Numbered from the stretch's first letter, positions 17,705 to 25,845 are shown. The stretch is 64,000 nucleotides of DNA from Phenylobacterium aquaticum (GCF_022695515.1 NZ_JALDPT010000011.1:62001-126000); one strand, 5' to 3'. Program-made: numbers and translations. Notes: generated from the letters alone by a model not told the origin.

Positions 17705-17962
17705 ATGCGCACCATCGATCTCCAGGAGGCCAAGACCCACCTGTCGAAGCTGGTGGAAGAGGCCGCGCGGGGCGAGCCGTTCATCGTGGCCAAGGCCGGC
17801 AAGCCCCTGGTGAAGGTGGTCGCCCTCAATGCGCCGGAGCCCACCCAAGTGCGCCGCCTGGGCTTCCTCGGCGGCCAAATCTCAGCGCCCGCAGACTTTG
17901 ACCGCATGGGCGCCGATGAGATCGATCCCTTGTTCGGGACAGATCCGGGCCGTTTGACATGA
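17705..17962 (+). CDS. Phd/YefM-type antitoxin, no toxin partner adjacent
   Basis: An 85-residue antitoxin-like protein. Seen: the N-terminal Phd/YefM pattern MRTIDLQEAKTHLSKLVEEA, then GEPFIVAKAGKPLVKV, the usual DNA-binding half, and a short C-terminal tail that would bind a toxin. Such genes are normally followed by a PIN-domain (VapC) toxin, but the next gene is a GH10 glycosidase whose ATG overlaps this stop as ATGA. GGAGG lies about 8 bases before the start. It may have lost its toxin, or may act as an autonomous regulator of the downstream gene. The family is confident, the role is not. Confidence 0.85.
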   Translation: MRTIDLQEAKTHLSKLVEEAARGEPFIVAKAGKPLVKVVALNAPEPTQVRRLGFLGGQISAPADFDRMGADEIDPLFGTDPGRLT

Positions 17963-19071
17963 CCCGTTCGAGGCCGGGAGCCCAGACGCCCCTCACCCGC
18001 CGCGCTGTCGCCGCCGGCCTGCCGTTGGCACTGGCGACGCCGGCCCTGGCCCAGCCCCTGCGGCTAGCGGCCTTGGCCCAGCGCGCCGGCCTGCGCTACG
18101 GGACGGCGATCGAGCCTCAGACCGTCGAGTCCGATCCCGCCTTCGCGTCCCTGGTGCTGGATCAGTGCGACCTGATCACCGCGGAGAATGCGCTGAAGTG
18201 GAATGCGTTGCGGCCCGACCGCGACCATTTCGATTTCGCCGCCGCCGACCGGGTCGCCGCCTTCGCGCGTCGGGCGCGGGCCCCCATGCACGGCCATACG
18301 CTCGTTTGGCACGAGGCGATCCCCGACTGGGCGATCCATCAGCTGAGGAGCGGCGATCCTCGCGCCCTGCTGGTCGACCACATCACGACCGTCGTGCGGC
18401 GCTATGCCGGGCGCGTCGTGTCCTGGGACGTGATCAATGAGCCGGTGGAGCGCAACGACCGCCGCCCGGACGGCCTGCGCAAGTCGCCCTGGTTCGAGGC
18501 GCTGGGCCCCGGCTATCTGGAGATCGCGCTCCGCGCCGCCCACGCCGCCGATCCCAACGCCCGCCTGGCCATCGCCGACTATGGGCTGGAATATGACGAC
18601 ATCGGCTGGATGGTCGAAAAGCGCGGCACGATGCTGGACCTGCTGAGGGGTTTAAAGGCCCGCGGCGTCCCCCTGCATGCGTTGGCGCTGCAGGGCCACC
18701 TGCTTGGCGACCATCCGCCGGCCTTCGGGGCGGGGCTGGCGGCGTTTCTGCGCGAGGTCGCGAGCCTGGGCCTGGCCATCTATGTCACCGAGCTGGACGT
18801 CAACGACCAGAATATCCTGGGCGACATCGCCCAGCGCGATCGGGTGGTCGCCGACATCTATGCCCGGTTCCTGCGCACAGTGCTGGCCGAGCCCGCGACC
18901 CAGATCGTGGTCACCTGGGGGCTGTCAGACCGCTACACCTCCAAGACGGACTTCGCGCCCCGGCCCGACCATGCGCCGGTCCGCCCCCTGCCCTTCGACG
19001 CGGACCTGCGGCCGAAACCCGCCGCCCGGTCCCTGGCCGCCGCCTTCTCAGGCCGGACCGCCCGCGGATAG
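17959..19071 (+). CDS. Endo-1,4-beta-xylanase-like GH10 glycoside hydrolase
   Basis: A 370-residue glycoside hydrolase family 10 enzyme. Seen: a twin-arginine-like signal (TRRAVAAGLPLALATPALA), TAENALKWNALRP, HGHTLVWHEAIPDW, the acid/base motif WDVINEP with Glu161, LQGHL, and the nucleophile motif IYVTELDV with Glu279. All key GH10 residues are present, so it should be active and exported. It is translationally coupled to the antitoxin gene upstream. It lies directly beyond locus I, so cleavage or trimming of the cell's own polysaccharide is as plausible as xylan degradation; there are no xylose-utilisation genes nearby. Confidence 0.9.
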   Translation: MTRSRPGAQTPLTRRAVAAGLPLALATPALAQPLRLAALAQRAGLRYGTAIEPQTVESDPAFASLVLDQCDLITAENALKWNALRPDRDHFDFAAADRVAAFARRARAPMHGHTLVWHEAIPDWAIHQLRSGDPRALLVDHITTVVRRYAGRVVSWDVINEPVERNDRRPDGLRKSPWFEALGPGYLEIALRAAHAADPNARLAIADYGLEYDDIGWMVEKRGTMLDLLRGLKARGVPLHALALQGHLLGDHPPAFGAGLAAFLREVASLGLAIYVTELDVNDQNILGDIAQRDRVVADIYARFLRTVLAEPATQIVVTWGLSDRYTSKTDFAPRPDHAPVRPLPFDADLRPKPAARSLAAAFSGRTARG

Positions 19072-19081
19072 GCGGCCGCGA

Positions 19082-20767
19082 TCAGGCCTGGAAGAACGCC
19101 GCCAGTTCCGCGAGCGCGGTCTTGCGGCTGAAGCGTCGCGCCAGGCTGTGATCGAGCCCCTGGCGGATGCTCAAGGTGAGCCCTTCGTGGGCGCGCCAGT
19201 CCCGGCCGGCGGGGCCGAAATAGGTCACCACCTCGTCGAGGGAGGGATCTTCCACCCCCATCAGCAGGTGGGCCCGCCCGCCCCGGGCGGCGAAGGCGGC
19301 CATGTCGGCGCGCAATTGCTCGGCCTCGGGATTGGCGCGCTTACGCCACCGCGAGGCCAGGCGGCTGAGCAGGGTCCTGGCGACCGCGACCACATCCACC
19401 TGACCGCGCAGCAGTCTGAGCCAGGTTTCGGGACGCCCGACCCCCTGCTTATAGGCCTCCGTCGACTTTCCCTGATCGCGCTTGTCGATGGCCAGCGAGT
19501 CGCCGGGCCGCCAGATCATCTTGGCGGCGTTGATCACGAACATGCCGCCGACCCGGGGATCGCGGCAGGCGTAATGCAGGGCATGATAGCCGCCCGCGCA
19601 GGCCCCGATCAGGATGATCTCTTCGGCGCCTTGCGCCTGCATCAGAATGATCGCGGCGTCGAGGTCGGCCGTGCGCGAGGTCTCGTAGACATGCACGGGA
19701 CCGACGGAGGGACTGTCGCCCAGGCCCGCGAAATCAAAGCGCAGGGTGGCGACGCCCTGGCCCGCCAGCAGACGCGCCGCGGCGGCGGAAAACCCGCCGA
19801 TCCCGGCGCGCGGGTCGCCGCCCGTATTGCAGATGATCGCGGCGCGCCGCGAGGGTTCAACCGCCGTCGGCCTGCAGATCACCCCGGCAAGGTCGGGGCC
19901 GAAGCGCACCGCCTCTTCCCGGAAGTCCGTCCCGACCAGGGCCGCCGGGGCGGCGGGCGCCGCCGATGGCTTCGCCTTGAGGTCCGGATAGTTCGCGTCC
20001 AGCCAGGCGGCGACGCGCCCAAACACCTCCGCCGGCGGCAGATTGCTGTGGGCGTCTTCGAACAGGGCTTCATAGCCGGGGAAGTCGGAGCGTGTGACCT
20101 CCGCGCCGAGCGCCTTCAAGTGTTCGCCCAGCAGGTCTGACGCCTCGGTCTGGGCGACCATCAGAACCTTTGGCGCCGTCGCATTCACCGCGGTCAGGTC
20201 GATGGCGGAGATCCGCGCCTGGGTGTCGGCCGCGAGACTGAGCCCCTCGGCCTCGAAGGCGTCCGCCGGGTCAAGGCTTGAGGTCCGACCGACGGCCGCG
20301 GCCACCTTCAGTTCACGAAGCCAGCGGCGGCCCAGGATGACGGGCGCCAGGAGGACGAGGCCCCGCGCCTCGGCCTGGGCCAGGGCCGCCAAGGTCGCGC
20401 CGAACCTGAGGCCCACCAAGACGACCTCGTCGACGCCGGAGGCGTCCCGCAAGACCTTGGCCGCCGAAGCCACGCCCTGGGTCCAGGCCGCCAGGGCTTC
20501 ATCGCCCTCGCCCAGCGGCAGACTATCGCCCTCGCCCAGGTGATCATACCGCAGGACGGGGAAGCCGAGATCGGCCAGGCTTTCGGCCAAGAGCCGCAGG
20601 GGCTTGTGTCCGCAGCGCGCGTCGCGGCCCAGGCCCGGGACGATGACCACGCCCACCTTGCGCATCAGCCCCTGGGTCGCGGGGTGAAACCAGCCGAATG
20701 AGCCGGCGAAGCTCAAGGCGCGCGCGGCGTCGGCCGGCGCATCTGTCGCAATCTGGGGCGAGATCAT
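19082..20767 (-). CDS. Tandem alpha/beta-hydrolase-fold protein
   Basis: A protein of about 561 residues with two consecutive alpha/beta-hydrolase domains. In the first, VVIVPGLGRDARCGHKPLR and RYDHLGEGDS are followed by VGLRFGATLAAL at the nucleophile elbow, with Arg instead of Ser. In the second, RFDFAGLGDSPS is followed by LIGACAGGYHAL, with Cys in the nucleophile position. Hydrolases associated with exosortase/EPS loci have a similar GLRxGA elbow. ATG 20767 is preferred because GAGGG lies about 8 bases upstream; ATG 20773 is also possible. It may be an acyl-transfer or ester-cleaving enzyme for surface polymers, or non-catalytic in its first half. Convergent with GH10, 10 bases apart. Confidence 0.7.
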   Translation of the reverse strand: MISPQIATDAPADAARALSFAGSFGWFHPATQGLMRKVGVVIVPGLGRDARCGHKPLRLLAESLADLGFPVLRYDHLGEGDSLPLGEGDEALAAWTQGVASAAKVLRDASGVDEVVLVGLRFGATLAALAQAEARGLVLLAPVILGRRWLRELKVAAAVGRTSSLDPADAFEAEGLSLAADTQARISAIDLTAVNATAPKVLMVAQTEASDLLGEHLKALGAEVTRSDFPGYEALFEDAHSNLPPAEVFGRVAAWLDANYPDLKAKPSAAPAAPAALVGTDFREEAVRFGPDLAGVICRPTAVEPSRRAAIICNTGGDPRAGIGGFSAAAARLLAGQGVATLRFDFAGLGDSPSVGPVHVYETSRTADLDAAIILMQAQGAEEIILIGACAGGYHALHYACRDPRVGGMFVINAAKMIWRPGDSLAIDKRDQGKSTEAYKQGVGRPETWLRLLRGQVDVVAVARTLLSRLASRWRKRANPEAEQLRADMAAFAARGGRAHLLMGVEDPSLDEVVTYFGPAGRDWRAHEGLTLSIRQGLDHSLARRFSRKTALAELAAFFQA

Positions 20768-21118
20768 GAACATGCCCTCGAGGCTGCAACCCTCATGCCC
20801 TGGATCGGGCGCAGCGGACCGCCCCAAGGGGCCCGGAAGCGGCGGCGAAGGGCGAGGCTGAGCGGCATCAGGCGCAGAGGGGGTCGATCTCGTGAGAGGA
20901 CATCGGGCGGAGACCTGCCCTACAGCCTTAGCTTTACAGGATCACGCTTCTGAGTTGCAGGTCCGCCTCAAACTGGGGAGGCGCGCCGTCCGCAACCTGG
21001 TTTTCGAGCGAAACCCTCACCAGTCCAGGCTCGCAAATCGGCTTAACCCATGATTTACTAATGATTGTCCGAGCCCTGAGGGAACGCGGGCTGGCTTGGG
21101 GGAGCCAATAACCGCAAA
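20768..21118. promoter_or_regulatory. Intergenic region upstream of sapC and the hydrolase
   Basis: About 350 bases between two divergent genes; I see no gene here. The part from about 21030 is AT-richer and includes TTAA-N7-TTTA at 21043-21057, one mismatch from the CtrA consensus TTAA-N7-TTAA, about 60 bases before the sapC start. This is weak evidence for a regulated promoter. Confidence 0.25.
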
Positions 21119-21835
21119 ATGCGACCATTGTTCTACGAAAATCCGGTGGCGCTGCATCCGCAGGCCCACGGTCAGGCCGGCCTAAGCGAACAGCTCGACT
21201 ACGGATTCGCCGCGCAGACCAACGCGGTGCCCATCACCCTGTCCGAGATTCCGCTCGCGGCGCTGAGCTATCCCATCGCCTTTACGATCGAAGGCGGGGT
21301 GCGGCCCGTGGCGATCGTCGGGCTGCGCGACGATGAGAACCTGTTCGTCGATCGCAAGGGCGACTGGATGCCCGGCGCCTATATCCCCGCCTATGTGCGT
21401 CGCTATCCCTTCATCCTGTCCGAATATGGCGACGGCGAAGGCGTGCAGCTTTGCATCGACGACCATCCCCGGGTGCTGGTGCCCGAAGGCGGCCTGCCGC
21501 TGTTTCGCGGCGAAGAGCCCACCCCGATGCTGGAAAAGGCCTTCAACTTCTGCCGCTCGGTGCATGCGGCGGATCTGGCGACCTCGCCCTTTATCGAGGT
21601 CCTGATCGCCTGCGGGGTGCTGGATGCGCGCGCCGCCGAGGTGGCGATGCCCGATGGCGGGTCCATCAAGATGGCGGGCTTCGCCTCGATCGATGAGGCG
21701 AAGTTCCGCGCCCTGCCCGATGAAGTGATCTTGACCCTGCGCCGTCAGGGCTGGCTGGCGGCCATCTATGCGCAACTGCATTCGACCCTGAACTGGACGC
21801 GCCTAGGCGATCTCCTGGTCACCCGCCACGGCTAG
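21119..21835 (+). CDS. SapC-family protein
   Basis: A 238-residue protein matching the SapC family, named from a Campylobacter surface-layer secretion locus but common in Alphaproteobacteria with unclear function. Seen: FYENPVALHPQAH at the N-terminus, PITLSEIPLAALSYPIAF, PAYVRRYPFILSEYGDG and LTLRRQGWLAAIYAQLHS near the C-terminus. No signal peptide or membrane segment. Purine-rich GGGGGAG lies about 14 bases before the ATG, a long spacing. It stands alone between divergent regulatory sequence and the arabinose cassette. Family assignment is good; a role in surface-polymer export is only suggested by the location. Confidence 0.85.
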   Translation: MRPLFYENPVALHPQAHGQAGLSEQLDYGFAAQTNAVPITLSEIPLAALSYPIAFTIEGGVRPVAIVGLRDDENLFVDRKGDWMPGAYIPAYVRRYPFILSEYGDGEGVQLCIDDHPRVLVPEGGLPLFRGEEPTPMLEKAFNFCRSVHAADLATSPFIEVLIACGVLDARAAEVAMPDGGSIKMAGFASIDEAKFRALPDEVILTLRRQGWLAAIYAQLHSTLNWTRLGDLLVTRHG

Positions 21836-21913
21836 ACCCGGCGGCGCCAAGGCGGCGCCAGATCGGGACAAGCCGCCTTGGGGATCTGGCCAAGGTCTTG
21901 CACGGGCTGGTTG

Positions 21914-22078
21914 ATGTTGAAGAGCCCGTTCCGAAAGAAGTCGAAGCGTCGCCAACGCGAAGAAGCCCGTGCGCGCGCCAAATGGTGGGATCGGTATGGC
22001 GAGAAAATTCGCCTGAGCCTGATCGCTGGCGGCGTGGTGACGGCGGCGGCGGCGATCGCCCAGGCGACGATCCGCTAG
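21914..22078 (+). CDS. Small basic single-span membrane protein (paralogue 1)
   Basis: A 54-residue protein: a very basic N-terminus (FRKKSKRRQREEARARAKWW), then DRYGEKIRLSLIAGG and one hydrophobic segment to the end. The positive-inside rule predicts a cytoplasmic basic head and a C-terminal membrane anchor. A paralogue lies at 25684-25845, just beyond the four-gene arabinose cassette, with matching KKSKRR, AKWWD and the same total layout. ATG 21914 and TTG 21917 are both possible starts; the paralogue's start matches the TTG. No family recognised. It may be a small partner of the membrane enzymes between the two copies. Confidence 0.65.
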   Translation: MLKSPFRKKSKRRQREEARARAKWWDRYGEKIRLSLIAGGVVTAAAAIAQATIR

Positions 22079-22162
22079 GCGCGCCCGCGGCGACAAGGTT
22101 TGACAGGGTCCGACGGACCAGGGCATCGAGGGCGCTTGGGATGCGTCGATGAGGATCTGGTC

Positions 22163-23122
22163 ATGGCGAGCGACAAGCGCGCTCGGGACCTTGAGGCCGC
22201 TCCGGCGCGCGGGGCTCCGGACGCGTGGGCGAGACCAAGCCTCATGGACTGGGCCCGCGCTTTGCGGCTGCACCAGTGGGTCAAGAACAGCCTGATCTTC
22301 GTGCCGGCGGTGCTGGGCGGCGCCAGTCATTCCCCGTCGGCCTGGATCCATGGGCTCCTGGGCTTTTTCGGCCTGGGTCTCGTGGCCTCGGCCACCTATG
22401 TGATCAACGACCTGTGCGATCTCGCCGATGATCGCGCGCACTGGGCCAAGCGCCACCGACCCTTCGCGAGCGGCCGGATTCCCATCGCCGCCGGCGTGGC
22501 GGTCTCAGGGGTCGGCCTGGTCTTGGGCCTGGGCCTGGCCTGGATGGCCCAGGGTTTGGCGGCCCTGGGCGTGGTGGGCGCCTATCTGGGCCTGACGCTG
22601 AGCTATTCCCTGGCCATGAAGCGGACGCCGATCCTGGATGTCGCGATCCTGGCGACGCTCTTCACCTTGCGCCTGGCGCTGGGGGTGGTCTGCGCCCAGG
22701 TGGTCTGGTCGGCTTGGCTGCTCGTGTTTTCGATGTTCCTCTTCAGCTCGCTGTCCTTCGCCAAGCGCCTGACGGAGATCTTGCGGCTGAAGGCACAGGG
22801 CGGAGATCGCTTGCCCGGCCGCGGCTATGAGGCGGCCGATGCGCCCTTCGTCCAAGCGATGGGCGTGTCGCTCTCGGCGGCCGCGGTCCTCGTCATGGTC
22901 ATGTATCTGATCGAGGAGGCGTTCGGGACCGGGCTCTATCGGACCCCGCAACTGCTTTGGACCCTGCCCCTGCTTCTGGCCCTTTGGCTGGGGCGGATCT
23001 GGCTTTTGTGTGGTCGCGGGGTCTTAGACGATGATCCGGTGATCTTCGCCCTGCGCGATCGCGCCAGCCTGGCCCTGGGCGGGCTGGTGGCGCTCAGCGT
23101 CCTGGCGGCGGCCCTCCTGTGA
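22163..23122 (+). CDS. UbiA-family prenyltransferase, probable decaprenyl-phosphate phosphoribosyltransferase
   Basis: A 319-residue polytopic enzyme of the UbiA family. Seen: RLHQWVKNSLIFVPAVLGG at the N-terminus, then the signature NDLCDLADDRAHWAKRHRPF and ASGRIP, and about eight hydrophobic segments. In mycobacteria Rv3806c of this family transfers 5-phosphoribose from PRPP to decaprenyl phosphate. The two following genes are DprE1- and DprE2-like, which strongly favours that reaction over quinone or heme prenylation. ATG 22163 is preceded by GAGG. It is the first gene of a run of four with stop-start overlaps or minimal gaps. A homologue (NoeC) takes part in D-arabinosylation of Azorhizobium Nod factors. 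Confidence 0.85.
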   Translation: MASDKRARDLEAAPARGAPDAWARPSLMDWARALRLHQWVKNSLIFVPAVLGGASHSPSAWIHGLLGFFGLGLVASATYVINDLCDLADDRAHWAKRHRPFASGRIPIAAGVAVSGVGLVLGLGLAWMAQGLAALGVVGAYLGLTLSYSLAMKRTPILDVAILATLFTLRLALGVVCAQVVWSAWLLVFSMFLFSSLSFAKRLTEILRLKAQGGDRLPGRGYEAADAPFVQAMGVSLSAAAVLVMVMYLIEEAFGTGLYRTPQLLWTLPLLLALWLGRIWLLCGRGVLDDDPVIFALRDRASLALGGLVALSVLAAALL

Positions 23123-24447
23123 CCCTGACCTTCCAGCGCCATCTGGAGCCCCTGTCCTGGGGGCGCGCGCACCGCGGGCCGCAAAGCCTCGCCCAGCCGC
23201 CCAGCGTCACCGCCTTGAAGGCCTGGGCCGAGCAGAACACTGGGCCCCGCCTGGGTCGGGGCCTTGGACGGGCCTATGGCGATAGCGGGCTCTTTGGCCG
23301 CGGCCGCCTGATCGACATGACCGGGCTCGACCGCTTCTGCAGCTTTGACGCAACGACCGGCCTGGTGCGGGCCCAGGCCGGGCTGTCGCTCGACGCGCTC
23401 TTGCAGGTGACCGCGCCACAGGGCTGGTTCGTGTCGGTCACGCCGGGCACGCGCTTTGTGACCCTGGGCGGCGCGATCGCCAATGATGTGCATGGCAAGA
23501 ACCACACCCGCGCCGGAACCTTCGGCCGCGCCGTGCGGGCCCTGACCCTGCTGCGCAGCGACCGGGGCTTGGTTGAGGTCACCCCGGCTTCGGATCCCGA
23601 CCTGTTCGCCGCCACGGTGGGCGGCATGGGGCTAACCGGGCTGATCCTGGACGTGACCTTGCAGCTTGAGCCGATCGCCTCGACCGATCTTGAGGTGGAG
23701 ACCCTGCCGCTCGGCGATCTGGGCGACTTCTTCGATCTCAACGCCGACAGTCTGGGCGGGTTCGAGCAGACCGTCGCCTGGATCGATTGCACCCGGCGCG
23801 GCGCCAAGCTGGGCCTTGGCGTCTACACCCGCGCCAATTGGGCGGCGTCCGGTCCCCTGGCGGCGCATGAGGTCGGCCCGCGCCTGACCCTCCCCGTCGA
23901 GACCCCCGGCGTTCTCATCAACCGCTTCACCCTGGCGGGGTTCAACCGCGTCTACCGAGCCGCGCAACTCAGCCGTCCCAGGCAGGCGCGGGCGCCCTAT
24001 GCGCAGGTCTTCTATCCGCTGGATGCGGTGGGCGGCTGGAACAAGCTCTATGGCCCGGCGGGCTTCTATCAATATCAGTGCGTCATCCCGCAGGACGCTG
24101 GGCGCGCAGGCATCGCCGACCTCCTGGCCGAGATTGCGCGATCCGGCGAGGGCTCGCCCCTGGTGGTGCTGAAGACCTTTGGCGACCTCCCCTCCCCGGG
24201 CCTGCTGAGCTTTCCGCGGCCCGGCTACAGCTTGGCCTTGGATTTCCGCAATCGCGGTCCGGCCACCCTCGACCTTTTGGCCAGGCTGGATCGGATCGTG
24301 GACGCCTGCGGCGGCGCGCTCTATCCGGCCAAGGATGGGCGCATGCCGCGCCACATGTTCGAGCTGAGCTTTCCGCATCTGGAGCGGTTCTGGGCGTCGC
24401 GGGATCCGGCCTGCGGCTCGGATTTCCTGACGCGACTGGGGATCTGA
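23119..24447 (+). CDS. dprE1: Decaprenylphosphoryl-beta-D-ribose 2-oxidase-like FAD enzyme
   Basis: A 442-residue FAD-linked oxidase. Seen: LGRGLGRAYGDSGLFGRGR for FAD binding, VTPGTRFVTLGGAIANDVHG and KNHTRAGTFG as in DprE1, GMGLTGLILDV, and a C-terminal half of the oxidase type ending in a typical GGALYPAKDGRM. DprE1 oxidises the 2-hydroxyl of polyprenylphosphoryl ribose to the keto intermediate. The GTG start overlaps the UbiA stop as GTGA. The order ubiA-dprE1-dprE2-gtrA resembles the mycobacterial arabinan precursor genes. The redox chemistry and pathway are well supported by family and order. Confidence 0.88.
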   Translation: MTLTFQRHLEPLSWGRAHRGPQSLAQPPSVTALKAWAEQNTGPRLGRGLGRAYGDSGLFGRGRLIDMTGLDRFCSFDATTGLVRAQAGLSLDALLQVTAPQGWFVSVTPGTRFVTLGGAIANDVHGKNHTRAGTFGRAVRALTLLRSDRGLVEVTPASDPDLFAATVGGMGLTGLILDVTLQLEPIASTDLEVETLPLGDLGDFFDLNADSLGGFEQTVAWIDCTRRGAKLGLGVYTRANWAASGPLAAHEVGPRLTLPVETPGVLINRFTLAGFNRVYRAAQLSRPRQARAPYAQVFYPLDAVGGWNKLYGPAGFYQYQCVIPQDAGRAGIADLLAEIARSGEGSPLVVLKTFGDLPSPGLLSFPRPGYSLALDFRNRGPATLDLLARLDRIVDACGGALYPAKDGRMPRHMFELSFPHLERFWASRDPACGSDFLTRLGI

Positions 24448-24449
24448 CC

Positions 24450-25187
24450 ATGACCAAGCGGGTGATCATCTTGGGCGCGCTCTCGGCGGTGGCCGTGGCG
24501 ACCGCCCGCCTCTACGCCGCCCAGGGCGCGGCCCTGACCCTGGTCGCGCGAGACGCGGGCGAGCTCGCGCTCCTGGCCGCCGATCTGAAGGTGCGCGGCG
24601 CGAGTGCGGTGACGCCGGAGGTCCTCGATCTGGCGCAAGCCGATCCGAGCCTCCTGAAACGCTGGGTCGAAGCGCGCGGCGGCTGCGACCTCGTCCTGAT
24701 CGCCTATGGAACCCTGACCGACCAGGCGCGGGCCGAGACCGATCTCGCCTATGGGCGCGAACAGCTCGCGACCAATTTCGGGTCCGCCGCGGGTTGGGCC
24801 ATGGCGGCGGCCGCGGCGCTTGAGGCCCAGGGTCATGGCGCCTTGGTCGTCCTGGGCTCCGTGGCCGGCGATCGGGGGCGAGGCTCCAACTATGTCTATG
24901 GCGCAGCCAAGGCGGGGCTGGGGGTCCTGGTGCAAGGCCTGGCGCATCGGCTGGCGGGAAGCGGCGCGCGCGCCGTGCTGATCAAGCCGGGCTTCATCGA
25001 CACGCCGATGACCGCGCATCTGGCCAAGTCCGGACCCTTGTGGTCGAAGCCCGAGGCGATCGCGCGGGTCATCGCCAAGGCGGCCGTCTCCGGCGGGCCG
25101 ATCGTCTATGCCCCGGCCTATTGGCGGCTGATTTTATGGGTGATCCGCGCCCTGCCCGCCGCCCTCGTCCATCGCACCCGCCTGTGA
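24450..25187 (+). CDS. dprE2: Decaprenylphosphoryl-2-keto-D-erythro-pentose reductase-like SDR
   Basis: A 245-residue short-chain dehydrogenase. Seen: the N-terminal strand RVIILGALSAVAVATARLYA, VLGSVAGDRGRGSNYVYGAAKAG containing Ser and the YxxxK pair, and IKPGFIDTPMT. The nucleotide loop reads GALSAVA rather than the usual GxxxGIG; DprE2-type enzymes show the same GA-S-AIA variant. It would reduce the 2-keto intermediate from DprE1, giving polyprenylphosphoryl-D-arabinose. It begins 2 bases after dprE1 and overlaps gtrA. The hydrophobic C-terminus (WRLILWVIRALPAALV) may attach it to the membrane. Confidence 0.85.
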   Translation: MTKRVIILGALSAVAVATARLYAAQGAALTLVARDAGELALLAADLKVRGASAVTPEVLDLAQADPSLLKRWVEARGGCDLVLIAYGTLTDQARAETDLAYGREQLATNFGSAAGWAMAAAAALEAQGHGALVVLGSVAGDRGRGSNYVYGAAKAGLGVLVQGLAHRLAGSGARAVLIKPGFIDTPMTAHLAKSGPLWSKPEAIARVIAKAAVSGGPIVYAPAYWRLILWVIRALPAALVHRTRL

Positions 25188-25621
25188 GCGCCTGGCCCGA
25201 CGCCGAGCAACGCGCGGCCCTGGCCCGGGTGGGGCGCTATCTGGCGCTCGGCGGATTGGCGGCGGCGGTCAATTGGGGCTCGCGGTTCGGCTGGAGCCTC
25301 ATCCTGCCGTTTCCGCTCGCCGTGGTCTGCGCCTATGCCTGCGGCATGGCGGTGGCCTTTGGGCTGTTTCGCCGGTTCGTCTTTCCGGGCTCCACGGCGC
25401 CCCTGGCCCAACAGGCGCGAAACTTCGTCCTGGTGAACCTGGTCGGCATGGGGCTGACCTGGATCGTGGCGGTGAGTTTGGTCGACGGGGTCTTTCCCGC
25501 GCTCGGCATGCGGTTTCACCCCGAGGCGATCGGCCATGGCCTGGCCGTGGCCGCGCCTGTGGCGTCGAGCTGGTTCGGGCACCGCCGGTTCAGCTTCCCC
25601 AAGACGTCCGCCCCAAGCTGA
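25184..25621 (+). CDS. GtrA-family membrane protein
   Basis: A 145-residue protein with four hydrophobic segments. Seen: RYLALGGLAAAVNWGSRFGW, FGLFRRFVFPG, RNFVLVNLVGMGLTW and, near the end, ASSWFGHRRFSF, the standard GtrA pattern. GtrA proteins are linked to movement of polyprenyl-linked sugars across the membrane; mycobacterial Rv3789 is a GtrA protein next to dprE1/dprE2. The GTG start at 25184 overlaps the dprE2 stop as GTGA. Here it should help present polyprenylphosphoryl-arabinose in the periplasm. No arabinosyltransferase is recognisable in the cassette. Confidence 0.87.
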   Translation: MSAWPDAEQRAALARVGRYLALGGLAAAVNWGSRFGWSLILPFPLAVVCAYACGMAVAFGLFRRFVFPGSTAPLAQQARNFVLVNLVGMGLTWIVAVSLVDGVFPALGMRFHPEAIGHGLAVAAPVASSWFGHRRFSFPKTSAPS

Positions 25622-25683
25622 GGGGCGCGAGGCTCGACGGAGGCTGGCCGGTTGTGCAAAATGGTGCGGGTGAGGACGCGCGT

Positions 25684-25845
25684 TTGAAAACTCCGTTTCA
25701 GAAGAAGTCCAAGCGGCGTCTGCGCTTGGAGGCCCGCCAGCGTGCAAAATGGTGGGATCAGCATGGCGAAGCCATTCGTTTGACCCTGATCGGCGGCGGC
25801 ATCGTGTTTGCGGCGGCAGCCGTGGCCAAGTTCGCCGTGCGCTAG
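25684..25845 (+). CDS. Small basic single-span membrane protein (paralogue 2)
   Basis: A 53-residue protein starting at TTG 25684, with GAGG about 7-8 bases upstream. It reads KTPFQKKSKRRLRLEARQRA, then KWWDQHGEAIRLTLIGGG and a hydrophobic end. It matches the protein at 21914-22078 over its whole length, sharing the KKSKRR head, AKWWD, IRL-LI-GG and the Ala-rich anchor. The copies lie on either side of ubiA-dprE1-dprE2-gtrA. It is probably the last gene of that transcription unit, 62 bases after gtrA. Function unknown. Confidence 0.62.
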   Translation: MKTPFQKKSKRRLRLEARQRAKWWDQHGEAIRLTLIGGGIVFAAAAVAKFAVR

